NCBI GenBank assembly: GCA_020054675.1
Contig: JAIHAL010000006.1
Coordinates: forward strand, 35,140-99,139
Source: Oscillospiraceae bacterium
Lineage (GTDB): Bacteria; Bacillota; Clostridia; Oscillospirales; Ruminococcaceae
Direction: 5' to 3'
Length of the DNA stretch: 64,000 nucleotides
Numbering within the stretch: the stretch's first letter is position 1; each line of letters begins with the position of its first letter. The position numbers and the translations under genes are program-made. Under the pieces are notes generated by a model. That model was not told where the DNA came from. It made no database searches and worked only from the letters and a program-made list of their open reading frames with translations. Of the stretch, positions 50,896 through 59,925 are shown piece by piece.

Positions 50896-51468
50896 CTAAT
50901 CCGAAAAATTTCCGTTTGCAATATTTTTAATTTTTTCAAGCACCGCCAAAGCGGTGTTCATTCTTATGCTCGTGCGGCTTTTATCTTCAAGTTCCCACAG
51001 GTGCAAAAGTTTGCTTTCGCACCTATCCCCAAAACAATATCCCATGTATACTGTGCCGACCGGTTTTTCTTTTGTTCCTCCCGACGGGCCGGCAATTCCG
51101 GTAACCGAAACTGCTATATCAGCTTCCGAAAGCTTTTTAAGCCCTTTTGCCATTGAAATGGCGACCTCTGAGCTGACTGCCCCGTATTTGTCGAGTTCTT
51201 CATTCGGCACGTCCAAAAGCTCATGCTTAAAGCGGTTGGAATAAGTGCAAAGCCCCAATTCAAAAATTTCCGACGCTCCGCCGACAGATGTTATGAGCTG
51301 AGAAACAAGTCCCCCTGTGCAGCTTTCCGCCGTTGCTAATTTCAAGCCTTTGGATATCAATAATTTTACAACATTTAGTGCCTCTTTGTCAAGGCGGGAG
51401 CTCAGGCTTTCATCCTTGCAAAAGCCCATATTTTCGGCATTTGAGGGATAAGTTTCATTTTTTTCCAT
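50896..51468 (-). CDS. CinA C-terminal domain protein (nicotinamide-nucleotide amidase)
   Basis: 190 residues; stand-alone CinA C-domain, also called PncC, which recycles NMN to nicotinic acid mononucleotide. KLATAESCTGGLVSQLITSVGGAS (catalytic Ser in ESCTGG) and VSVTGIAGPSGGTKEKPVGTVYMGY are the family blocks. The N-terminal COG1058 domain of full CinA is missing, as in PncC. AAGAGGTG precedes the ATG; it follows thiI by 18 bases. Confidence 0.9.
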   Translation of the reverse strand: MEKNETYPSNAENMGFCKDESLSSRLDKEALNVVKLLISKGLKLATAESCTGGLVSQLITSVGGASEIFELGLCTYSNRFKHELLDVPNEELDKYGAVSSEVAISMAKGLKKLSEADIAVSVTGIAGPSGGTKEKPVGTVYMGYCFGDRCESKLLHLWELEDKSRTSIRMNTALAVLEKIKNIANGNFSD

Positions 51469-51486
51469 AAAATAAGCACCTCTTTT

Positions 51487-52671
51487 TTATCGGTTTGGAC
51501 TAAATGTTGTTACGGCAGTGTTTTCAACCGCTGCTTCTATAAGTTCTGAAAAGTCGAATGCGGCTTCGGCGGCCTCAACTTCGGCAAGCTGCGGCTTTGT
51601 TTTCGGATGCCTTGGGGTGAATACAGTGCAGCAGTCCTCATAAGGCTCAATGGAAATATCATAGGTATCTATTTTCCTTGCAATTTCTATTATTTCAGTT
51701 TTATCCATTCCTATAAGCGGGCGGAAAACCGGAATTTTGCAAACCGCATCGGTGCAGTTTATTGCCATCAGGGTTTGGCTTGCGACTTGCCCGACGCTTT
51801 CTCCTGTGATAAGCGCAAGGAGGTTGTTTTTTGCGGCAATCATTTGGGCTATTTCCATCATAAGCCTGCGCATGATTACCGTAAACAGCTCTTCCGGACA
51901 GTGCTGTTTTATTTTTTCCTGTATTTCGGTGAAAGGAACGCAATAAAATCGTATATTGCCGCAATAATCCGCCATTTTTTCGCAGAGCCTTTCAACTTTT
52001 ATCCTTGCCCTTTCGGAGGTATACGGCGGACTTACATAGTGTATTGCCGATATATGAATGCCTCTTTTTGCCATCATGTATCCGGCAACCGGACTGTCAA
52101 TTCCGCCGGAAAGGAGCAGCAAAGCCTCTCCGGACGAACCGACAGGCATCCCGCCGGCGCCTTCAAGCTTTGAGGAATGGATATAGGCGTGCTTTTCCCT
52201 GATTTCAACCATTATATTTACATCCGGATTGTTTACATCGACCTTTAAATGCGGAAATTTTTGCAGTATATATCCTCCAAGTTCTGCGCATATTTCCGGC
52301 GAGTTCATATGAAAACTTTTGTCGGCGCGCTTTGCCAAAACTTTAAACGTCCTTGCGAAATCAAGCTCATCCTTTAAATACTGCGCTGCTTTTGAGGCAA
52401 TGTCATTAAAATTCTTTTCCACTTCAAGCGCAAGAGAAAGTGAGGCGATTCCAAAAATTTTTTGCATTCTGTTCAGCGCCTCGCCGACATCGCAAGAATC
52501 CTCAAGCGGTTCTACATATATTGTCGACTGCGCGCGTGTATAAGAAAATTTTCCAAGGCTTTTAATTCTTCTTTTTATATTTGAAACAAGCATTTGCTCA
52601 AAAACATGTTTGTTTTGGCCTTTAAGCGCTATTTCGCCAAGCTTTGCAAGAATTATTTCTTTTCTTTCCAT
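51487..52671 (-). CDS. thiI: tRNA 4-thiouridine synthetase ThiI
   Basis: 394 residues. THUMP domain (about 60-165), then PP-loop ATPase domain with LLLLSGGIDSPVAGYM (about 183-198) and CYS-containing FRPLIGMDKTEIIEIA. ThiI adenylates U8 of tRNA and transfers sulfur delivered by a cysteine desulfurase. The E. coli rhodanese domain is absent, as is usual in Firmicutes. It follows the desulfurase by 16 bases, the standard pairing. GAGGAAG lies upstream of the ATG. Confidence 0.95.
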   Translation of the reverse strand: MERKEIILAKLGEIALKGQNKHVFEQMLVSNIKRRIKSLGKFSYTRAQSTIYVEPLEDSCDVGEALNRMQKIFGIASLSLALEVEKNFNDIASKAAQYLKDELDFARTFKVLAKRADKSFHMNSPEICAELGGYILQKFPHLKVDVNNPDVNIMVEIREKHAYIHSSKLEGAGGMPVGSSGEALLLLSGGIDSPVAGYMMAKRGIHISAIHYVSPPYTSERARIKVERLCEKMADYCGNIRFYCVPFTEIQEKIKQHCPEELFTVIMRRLMMEIAQMIAAKNNLLALITGESVGQVASQTLMAINCTDAVCKIPVFRPLIGMDKTEIIEIARKIDTYDISIEPYEDCCTVFTPRHPKTKPQLAEVEAAEAAFDFSELIEAAVENTAVTTFSPNR

Positions 52672-52687
52672 TTAAATCTTCCTCAAA

Positions 52688-53821
52688 TCATTTTAAAAGT
52701 TTTTCCTGTCCGTCACGGATTCCGGAGATGAGGGCATCTATATCGCCCCATGTGGTTTCCCTTGAAATGCTTATTCTTATTGCCGAATCGATAAGCCTGT
52801 CCGAAAGCCCGAATTCTTTCAGCACGGAGCTTTTTGCCCCTTTTGAGCATGCCGAACCGCTTGAAACGAAAATCCCCTTGCTTTCAAGGTGATGCAGCAT
52901 TATTTCCGAACGGATTCTTTCAACGGATATGTTCATTATGAACGGAGAGCATGAATCCTGTTTGGAATTTATTGAAATTCCTTCAATGTCAGAAAGCCTT
53001 GACCTTAAATATTCATTTATTTCCTCGGCATTTTTTATTGCCTGCTGCAATGTGGGGGAGAGCGCCGAAACCGCGGCTCCGAAACCCGCAATAAGCGGCA
53101 CGCTTTCAGTGCCGGAACGAACGCCTTTTTCCTGTCCTCCGCCCCTTAATATAGGAGCAATCCGTATGCCTTTTTTCATTATCAGCGCTCCCACGCCTTT
53201 TATTCCGTGGATTTTATGTGCGCTTATTGAAATAAGGTCCGCATAAATCTCATTTGCCCTTATTGGAATTTTTAAAAATCCCTGTACGGCATCGCAATGT
53301 GTTATGCATTCAGGAAAATTTCTTTTTATTGCCATAAATGCGCGCTTTATCGGCAGGATATATCCGTTTTCGTTGTTTACAAGCATGCAGCTTACAAGGC
53401 AGGTATTGTCGTCTACGGCGGAGATTATATCCTCATATTCAATTTCTCCGCTGCGGTTGGGGGAGATTCTCACCACTTCGTATCCAAGCTCTTCAAGACG
53501 TTTTATCGGCTCCGCAACGGATGGATGCTCAATGGAAGTGGTAACTATTTTTCTTTTTCTTCTGCCGTAAATTTCGGCCGCGCCAAGTATGGCGGCATTG
53601 TTGCTTTCGGTTGCGCCGGAGGTAAAATATACGCTTTCCGGAGCGCACGCAATTGCCGAGGCAATTGCGCGTCTTGTATCGTTTAAAACCTTTTCCGCTT
53701 CAATTCCCATTTTGTGCAGGGAGGACGGATTGCCGTAATTCTCCACCATGCAGTAAAATGCCGCGGAAACCGCAGGCTCGCAAGGTTTTGTTGTTGATGC
53801 GTTGTCGAGGTAAATATTCAT
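52688..53821 (-). CDS. Cysteine desulfurase (NifS/IscS class)
   Basis: 377 residues, PLP enzyme that takes sulfur from cysteine. PLP-binding Lys203 in SAHKIHGIKGVGALI, active Cys325 in SSGSACSKG, and N-terminal YLDNASTT are seen. Short form matching the desulfurase paired with ThiI in Bacillus (NifZ). It opens the long minus-strand operon. GGAG lies 10 bases before the ATG; a TATAAT-like -10 is upstream without a clear -35. Confidence 0.94.
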   Translation of the reverse strand: MNIYLDNASTTKPCEPAVSAAFYCMVENYGNPSSLHKMGIEAEKVLNDTRRAIASAIACAPESVYFTSGATESNNAAILGAAEIYGRRKRKIVTTSIEHPSVAEPIKRLEELGYEVVRISPNRSGEIEYEDIISAVDDNTCLVSCMLVNNENGYILPIKRAFMAIKRNFPECITHCDAVQGFLKIPIRANEIYADLISISAHKIHGIKGVGALIMKKGIRIAPILRGGGQEKGVRSGTESVPLIAGFGAAVSALSPTLQQAIKNAEEINEYLRSRLSDIEGISINSKQDSCSPFIMNISVERIRSEIMLHHLESKGIFVSSGSACSKGAKSSVLKEFGLSDRLIDSAIRISISRETTWGDIDALISGIRDGQEKLLK

Positions 53822-53944
53822 ATCTTCAAAACTCCATAAGTTAAATTATTGTATCGTATTTTGATATTATACTATATTTTGATTAGTTTTGCCATACCCT
53901 TAATGTTTTAAAACCATATATCGGCAGATTTTTTAAGGAAAATA

Positions 53945-53972
53945 AAAAACGCGCAAAAATGCGCGTTTTTTA
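53945..53972 (-). terminator. Terminator of the EAL-CBS-GGDEF gene
   Basis: AAAAACGCGC (53945-53954) pairs with GCGCGTTTTT (53961-53970). On the minus strand a U-run follows. Confidence 0.8.
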
Positions 53973-55724
53973 TAAAATGCAGTAATTGCTGCGGCCTGCT
54001 TTTTTGGCCATTTTTTTAACGATGGCAAGTTTTTCGGAGAAGCTGTAAATATCGGGGAAATGCTCGGTGCGGTTGTTTATTACTGCTATGGAAAGCGATA
54101 CGAGAGGAAATTTTTCAGTTTCTCCGCGGCGGTTTTTGGTTTCTATATAGCCTCTGTCCACATCTTCGGCGGAGTAATATTTTTTTATTTCGCGGTCAAA
54201 GTCCGATATTATGTTTTCACATATCTTTTCGCAGCTATAATCATAGATTATTATGATGAAATCATCTCCGCCTATGTGGCCTTTGAAGCCGTCGGGAGGA
54301 GTATGCTTTTCAATAAGCCCTGCCAGCAGCTTTATCACCAAATCACCATTTTCAAAGCCGTAAACATCATTGTAGGCCTTGAAATTATCCAAATCAAGGT
54401 ACATTGCGCAAAAAGGGGAACCCGATTTAAGGCATTGCAGTATGTTCTGCTCGATTATTGCGTTTCCGGGAAGCCCCGAAAGCGGGTTTTGATGCTTGGC
54501 GTTTATAACTTCAATTTCCGTTGTTTTTTCAAGCAGATCCTTGATGGTCACTATTCCAAGATATTTTCCTTCTTTTGATACGATTATAGGGTCATAAAGT
54601 TTTTCGGAATTTCGTGACATTGCAAGCCTTGCGGCGCTGCTTATCGGCATTTGAAAATCCACTTCAAGGAAATCATCGTCCATGACCCTTGTCACGGGCT
54701 TTTTCTGGTAAAGGCTGTATCCGTACTGTCCGCAGACAAGCTGGCTGAGTTTTGCTCTTGTTATAACTCCGATAGCGGTTTCGTTTTCGATTACGCTTAT
54801 GCAGAGCAGGTCTTTGCTTTTGAAAAACATATTGTAGACTTCTTCAACCAGTACGCTGCTTTTGATGGTTGCGCTGTTTCGGCAAAGATTCCCTATGTAG
54901 ATGTTTGAAAGCAGATTCCCGAATTTATGGTTCTTTTTTTGATTGGCATCCCTTATAAAATCAATCACTTCTTGGCTTGGCGGAAGTATTTTTTCATTTG
55001 GAACTCCTATGAAATAGCCTTGTCCGTACTGCACCCCAAGGTCTATAAGGGCGAGCATTTCGTCTTCGGTTTCAATTCCCAAGGCTATTGTGCGCTTGTT
55101 TATGAGGCGGGAAAGCTCAACAAGATTTTTTGCAAGGGTGTATTTTATTTTGTCGGAGCCGATGTTCCTTATTAAGTTCATGTCAAGCTTTATGTAATCG
55201 GGGCCTATGTCGCATATCAGATTAAGTCCGGCATAGCCTGAACCTGCGCAGTCTATTGAAATCCTATACCCTTGCTCCTTGTAATGGCAAAGCAGCGCCT
55301 TGAAATCTTCAATGCCGTTCAAGGCAGCTTTTTCGGATGTTTCCGCAACAATATTTTCCGGTTTCAAACTGAAATTGTCAAGATATTTTTTAGTAAAGCC
55401 TTCTTTGAATTTCAAATCCTGCATTAAATCCGGATGCACGTTTATAAAAAGCTTTTTGTTTTGCGGAAATGACTGCATGTTTGCCGATTCAAGAGCTTTG
55501 GTTCTGCAAAGTATTTCCAAATCCCACAGCCTGCCGTATCGGCATGCGGCGTCAAAAAGGTCTGTTATGCTTTTAAAAGCCGATTCTCCTTTTCCGGCAA
55601 TTCTTGCAAAACATTCATAGCCGAGCAAAATTCCGTCCCTGAGCGATATTATAGGCTGAAAAACCGTTTTTATCCTGTCGTACTCTATAATGTCATTCAG
55701 TTGGGATAGCGTGCTGGAATCCAT
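53970..55724 (-). CDS. EAL-CBS-GGDEF protein with degenerate EAL site
   Basis: 584 residues from ATG 55724, with GCGGAGG 6 bases upstream. Cytosolic. Domains: EAL (about 10-240), a CBS pair (about 260-400), and GGDEF (about 410-580). In EAL, the E of ECF (for EAL) and Glu in AETSEK remain, but the double Asp of DDFGTGYS reads DCAGSGYAG, so one metal-binding Asp is replaced by Cys. The GGDEF site is GGDDF, with Asp for Glu. It is probably a regulatory c-di-GMP protein with weak or no phosphodiesterase activity; CBS may sense adenosine nucleotides. Terminator at 53945-53972. Confidence 0.85.
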   Translation of the reverse strand: MDSSTLSQLNDIIEYDRIKTVFQPIISLRDGILLGYECFARIAGKGESAFKSITDLFDAACRYGRLWDLEILCRTKALESANMQSFPQNKKLFINVHPDLMQDLKFKEGFTKKYLDNFSLKPENIVAETSEKAALNGIEDFKALLCHYKEQGYRISIDCAGSGYAGLNLICDIGPDYIKLDMNLIRNIGSDKIKYTLAKNLVELSRLINKRTIALGIETEDEMLALIDLGVQYGQGYFIGVPNEKILPPSQEVIDFIRDANQKKNHKFGNLLSNIYIGNLCRNSATIKSSVLVEEVYNMFFKSKDLLCISVIENETAIGVITRAKLSQLVCGQYGYSLYQKKPVTRVMDDDFLEVDFQMPISSAARLAMSRNSEKLYDPIIVSKEGKYLGIVTIKDLLEKTTEIEVINAKHQNPLSGLPGNAIIEQNILQCLKSGSPFCAMYLDLDNFKAYNDVYGFENGDLVIKLLAGLIEKHTPPDGFKGHIGGDDFIIIIYDYSCEKICENIISDFDREIKKYYSAEDVDRGYIETKNRRGETEKFPLVSLSIAVINNRTEHFPDIYSFSEKLAIVKKMAKKAGRSNYCIL

Positions 55725-55885
55725 TCTGTTTCCTCCGCATAATAGCTGGCATTTTTTATAAAATTCAAACAATCAAAAATAAAATAACTTTCCCTTATAA
55801 ATTTTAAAAGAAAATCAGGTAAAAATGAGGAAAAATAAGCAATGAACCGGATTTGCTTTTAAACTTATTTTCTTGGAAAAATTTA

Positions 55886-55914
55886 TTGACATTGAATTTG
55901 AAATATGTTATCCT
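55886..55914 (+). promoter_or_regulatory. Promoter of the marR-ABC operon
   Basis: TTGACA (55886-55891), a 17-base spacer and TATCCT (55909-55914). Confidence 0.7.
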
Positions 55915-55924
55915 GTAAAAAAAC

Positions 55925-55940
55925 AGTTGCGCCTGCAACT
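55925..55940. promoter_or_regulatory. MarR-type operator dyad AGTTGC-GCCT-GCAACT
   Basis: A perfect 6-bp dyad with a 4-base centre lies at about +4 to +20 of the transcript, between the promoter and the marR start. The position is classic for MarR autoregulation. Confidence 0.6.
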
Positions 55941-55965
55941 AATATTTTGTTTCAGAGGGATGGCC

Positions 55966-56412
55966 ATGGATTCGCTTACCAAATTTATAAACAGGACTTC
56001 AAGGTGCGGAATACTTTATCGCGAAAAAAGATTGTCAAAATACGGGCTTAACGGCGTGCAGCATGCATATCTGCTTAATATATGCAGAAATCCGGGAATT
56101 TCACAGGAAAACCTTGCAAAGCTGATTTTTGTAAATAAAAGCAATGTAGCGCGTCAATTGGCGCTTCTTGAAGAAAACGGCTTTATAACAAGGGAGCCTT
56201 GCGAGAACGATAAAAGACAGATGAGCGTTTTCCCGACGCAAAAGGCAATTGATACTCTGCCCAAAGTCATTGAGGTTCTGGATGAGCTTAACGGAAAGCT
56301 TTTGGAAGATTTTTCGGATGAAGAGCGCAGATTGCTGATTTCCATGATGGAACGCGTTACGGATAAGGCAATAAAGCTGATTGATGAAAGTTTTGGTGAC
56401 AGGGAAGAATGA
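55966..56412 (+). CDS. MarR-family transcriptional regulator
   Basis: 148 residues from ATG 55966 (AGAGGGATGG upstream). Winged helix: GLNGVQHAYLLNICRNPGISQENLAKLIFVNKSNVARQLALLEENGFITREPCENDKRQMSVFPTQK, with the recognition helix and the DKR wing typical of MarR. The ATGA junction overlaps the first ABC gene. Its promoter carries a dyad operator, so it probably represses its own operon and is released by a ligand that the exporter removes. Confidence 0.93.
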   Translation: MDSLTKFINRTSRCGILYREKRLSKYGLNGVQHAYLLNICRNPGISQENLAKLIFVNKSNVARQLALLEENGFITREPCENDKRQMSVFPTQKAIDTLPKVIEVLDELNGKLLEDFSDEERRLLISMMERVTDKAIKLIDESFGDREE

Positions 56413-58178
56413 AAAAGATAGCATCATATTTAAAGCCTTATGTCCCGCGCATGCTTTTAGGGTTTGGGATTAAATTTACAGGAACAATTATAGACCTCTT
56501 TATACCATGGATTCTTGCGTATATGATTGACAATATAGTGCCGCAAAAAAACGTCCCGCTTGTACTTGCATGGGGAGCGGCAATGCTTGCCTGCGCTTTT
56601 GGGGCAATGATTACAAACATTATTGCAAACAGGATGGCTTCAAAGGTTGCGCGCGATTCGACAGAGAGGATAAGGCATGATTTGTTTGAAAAGGTCTTAT
56701 CGCTTTCGGAAGGGCAAACGGATGAATTTACAATACCATCCCTTGTTTCAAGGCTCACTTCGGATACTTACAATCTTCATAACGCAATAGGCATGATGCA
56801 AAGGCTTGGAGTGCGCGCGCCGATACTTATTTTAGGCGGGATAATCGTTACGCTTATCCTTGAGCCGGTGCTTGCCATGGTGCTGATTTTGCTGATGCCT
56901 TTAATGGCTTTTGTGGTTTATTTTTTCTCAAAAAAAGGGATTCCGCTTTATTCAAAATTGCAGCAAAACGTAGATAAACTTGTAAGGGTTATCAGGGAAA
57001 ACATTACAGGTATAAGGGTAATCAAGGCTTTATCTAAGACCGAATATGAAAAAGAACGGTTCGGCGGAGTAAATTCGGAGGTTTCCGCCAGCGAAAAAAA
57101 GGCATCTCTGACAATGGCAAAAACAGACCCTTTAATGAATTTTCTGCTTGATATGGGACTTGTGCTTGTGGTTCTCATAGGAGCTTTCCGCGTGAATGCG
57201 GGACTTACTAAAACAGGAGAAATAATTGCCTTTCTTACTTATTTTACAATAATACTTACCGCGATAATGACCGTCACAAGGCTTTTTGTAATGTACACGA
57301 AAGCAGTAGCATCCGCAAAAAGGATTAGCGCAGTGCTTGAAGCGCCGGATGATTTAACTGTTGAGGAGATTTTGTCAAATCCTGCTTTTAATGAGGATGA
57401 AAAAGAGCATATTTCGTTTGAAAACGTATCGTTTTCCTATCTCAAAAGCAAAAATAATCTTGAAAATATCAGCTTTGGGCTTAAAAAGGGCGAAACGCTT
57501 GGCATTATAGGCGCTACTGGAGCAGGAAAATCCACAATATTAAAACTGCTTATGAGATTTTATGACCCGGATGAGGGCAGCATAAAAATTGACGGCAGGG
57601 ATTTAAGAAGCATTCCGGAGGCGGAACTGCGCTCAAAATTTGGGGTGGTTTTTCAAAACGATACTGTTTTTGCGGATACGGTTTACGAAAATATTGATTT
57701 TGGCAGGGGGCTTCCAAAAGAAAATATAATTTCGGCGGCAAGTTTTGCACAGGCAGAGGAATTTATAAATTCACTTGAAGATGGTTATGACGCTCAAATT
57801 TCTGCAAAAGGCTCAAATTTAAGCGGAGGGCAAAAGCAAAGGCTCCTTATTGCAAGGGCCTTGGCGGGAAAACCGGAAATACTTTTGCTTGACGATTCTT
57901 CAAGCGCGCTGGATTATGCTACCGATGCAAGGCTTAGAAGGAGCCTGAATGAAAATTTCAAAGACAGCACAAAAATTATTGTGGCGCAAAGAATAAGCTC
58001 AATCATGCACGCCGAAAAGATAATCATGCTTGATGACGGCGCAATTGCCGGAATGGGAACGCATGAAGAGCTTTTGGAAAATTGTGAAATTTATCGTGAA
58101 ATATATGCTTCGCAGATGGGAGGGGGAATTGCCGATGCAATACGGAATGAATATGCGGGAAATAAAAGGTTCGGATGA
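56409..58178 (+). CDS. Heterodimeric ABC exporter subunit A (degenerate ATPase site)
   Basis: 589 residues, six membrane helices (about 1-300) fused to an ATPase domain. Walker A GATGAGKST (about 363-371) and LSGGQKQRL are intact, but the Walker B catalytic Glu reads Asp (LLLDDSSSALD) and the switch His is Gln (VAQRISSI). These changes mark the degenerate half of heterodimeric multidrug exporters. Partner is subunit B, which starts 44 bases before this gene ends. The substrate is unknown; the MarR regulator suggests a drug or lipid. Confidence 0.93.
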   Translation: MKKIASYLKPYVPRMLLGFGIKFTGTIIDLFIPWILAYMIDNIVPQKNVPLVLAWGAAMLACAFGAMITNIIANRMASKVARDSTERIRHDLFEKVLSLSEGQTDEFTIPSLVSRLTSDTYNLHNAIGMMQRLGVRAPILILGGIIVTLILEPVLAMVLILLMPLMAFVVYFFSKKGIPLYSKLQQNVDKLVRVIRENITGIRVIKALSKTEYEKERFGGVNSEVSASEKKASLTMAKTDPLMNFLLDMGLVLVVLIGAFRVNAGLTKTGEIIAFLTYFTIILTAIMTVTRLFVMYTKAVASAKRISAVLEAPDDLTVEEILSNPAFNEDEKEHISFENVSFSYLKSKNNLENISFGLKKGETLGIIGATGAGKSTILKLLMRFYDPDEGSIKIDGRDLRSIPEAELRSKFGVVFQNDTVFADTVYENIDFGRGLPKENIISAASFAQAEEFINSLEDGYDAQISAKGSNLSGGQKQRLLIARALAGKPEILLLDDSSSALDYATDARLRRSLNENFKDSTKIIVAQRISSIMHAEKIIMLDDGAIAGMGTHEELLENCEIYREIYASQMGGGIADAIRNEYAGNKRFG

Positions 58179-59925
58179 GGCAAAGTTTAAAAGCGGCGTG
58201 CTTATCCGTCTTTGGAAGTACCTTTATGAGCATAAATGGCTTGTTTTTTTGGCGATTTTCCTTTCAGTTGCGTCAAATGTGCTTTCACTTTTGGGACCGG
58301 TGCTTTCCGGCCGCGCCATTGATGCCATAGAGCCGGGCAAAGGCAATGTGGATTTTAAGAAAGTATTTTTTTATTGTGCTTTGATGGTCGTTTTCTATGC
58401 CATTTCCTCGGCAATGATGTATCTTTTGTCGGCGACTATGGTTGCATTAAGCCAAAAAGTCATTGTTAAGATGAGGAAGGATGTTTTTGAAAAGCTTGTG
58501 GATTTGCCGGTCGGATATTTTGACAAAAACAAGACCGGCGATTTGATAAGCAGGATAACTTATGATATAGATACTGTAAATACATCGCTTTCCAATGACC
58601 TTGTTCAAATTTGCGCCAGCGTGATAACGGTATTTGGTTCATTTTTTATGATGGTAGCCATTTCTCCGGTCATGGTGCTTGTTTTTGCGGTTACGATTCC
58701 TGCATCGGTTGCCTTTACAAAATTCATGACAAATAAGGTAAGGCCGCTTTTCAGAAAGCGTTCCGCAAAGCTTGGCGAGCTTAACGGCTTTGTTGAAGAA
58801 ATGGTTTCCGGACACAAAACCATAAAGGCGTACGGCAGGGAAAAAGTGATGCTTGAACGCTTTGACGAAAGGAATTTGCAGGCCGTTGACGCCTATTACA
58901 ATGCCGAATATTACGGCAGCATGGTAGGGCCTTCGATAAACTTTATAAATAATCTTTCGCTTTCGCTTGTAAGCGTTTTTGGAGCGCTTATGTACCTTTT
59001 TTCAATGCTTTCCCTTGGGGACATTGCATCGTTTTTGCTTTATTCACGCAAATTTTCAGGCCCGATAAACGAATTTGCAAACATAATAAGCGAATTGCAA
59101 TCCGCCCTCGCCGCCGCCGAAAGAGTGTTTAAACTTATTGATGAAGAGCCTGAAAAGGATGATATTGAGGGTGCACATGTTTTTGAGAACGTGGAGGGCA
59201 ATGTTGAAATAAAAGGTGTAAGCTTTGGCTATACCCCTGAAAAGACAATAATAAAGGATTTGAATTTAAAAGCCGAAAAAGGCAGGCTCATAGCCATTGC
59301 TGGGCCTACGGGCGCCGGCAAGACTACGATAATAAATCTGCTTATGCGTTTTTATGACCCGGATAAGGGGATTATTTCGCTTGACGGAGTGGATATAAAA
59401 AAAGGCACAAGAAAGAGCCTCAGGCTTTCTTATGCCATGGTTTTGCAGGATACTTGGCTTTTTGGGGGGACAATTGCTGAAAATATAGCTTATGGAAAGC
59501 CTGATGCCACGATGGATGAAATAATTTCGGCGGCAAAAGCGGCAAAGATACACGGCTATATTTCGCGGCTACCGGATGGATACAGCACTGTTCTTGATGA
59601 GGATGGAATAAACATTTCACAGGGTCAAAAACAGCTTTTGACGATTGCAAGGGCAATGCTCCTGCCGTCAAAAATGCTCATCCTTGACGAGGCGACTTCA
59701 AATGTTGACACAAGGACGGAAATGAAAATCCAGCAGGCCATGAGAAAGCTTATGGAGGGCAAAACCTGTTTTGTAATTGCCCACCGTCTTTCAACAATCC
59801 AAAATGCCGATATTATTTTGGTTGTAAAGGATGGCAATATAATAGAGCAGGGGAACCATGAGGAGCTTATGGAAATGAACGGATTTTATTCTCAGCTTTA
59901 TTATTCGCAGTTTGAGAATTGTTAA
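58135..59925 (+). CDS. Heterodimeric ABC exporter subunit B (consensus ATPase site)
   Basis: 596 residues from ATG 58135 (GGGAGGGGG 8 bases upstream), overlapping subunit A by 44 bases. Six membrane helices, then an ATPase with Walker A GPTGAGKTT, Walker B LILDEATSNVD (Glu intact) and His in IAHRLSTI. Its signature is ISQGQ, weaker than LSGGQ in A. So one composite site is complete (B Walker with A signature) and the other degenerate, as in TM287/288-type pumps. Ends with a TTAA stop overlap with the HD gene. Confidence 0.94.
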   Translation: MQYGMNMREIKGSDEAKFKSGVLIRLWKYLYEHKWLVFLAIFLSVASNVLSLLGPVLSGRAIDAIEPGKGNVDFKKVFFYCALMVVFYAISSAMMYLLSATMVALSQKVIVKMRKDVFEKLVDLPVGYFDKNKTGDLISRITYDIDTVNTSLSNDLVQICASVITVFGSFFMMVAISPVMVLVFAVTIPASVAFTKFMTNKVRPLFRKRSAKLGELNGFVEEMVSGHKTIKAYGREKVMLERFDERNLQAVDAYYNAEYYGSMVGPSINFINNLSLSLVSVFGALMYLFSMLSLGDIASFLLYSRKFSGPINEFANIISELQSALAAAERVFKLIDEEPEKDDIEGAHVFENVEGNVEIKGVSFGYTPEKTIIKDLNLKAEKGRLIAIAGPTGAGKTTIINLLMRFYDPDKGIISLDGVDIKKGTRKSLRLSYAMVLQDTWLFGGTIAENIAYGKPDATMDEIISAAKAAKIHGYISRLPDGYSTVLDEDGINISQGQKQLLTIARAMLLPSKMLILDEATSNVDTRTEMKIQQAMRKLMEGKTCFVIAHRLSTIQNADIILVVKDGNIIEQGNHEELMEMNGFYSQLYYSQFENC

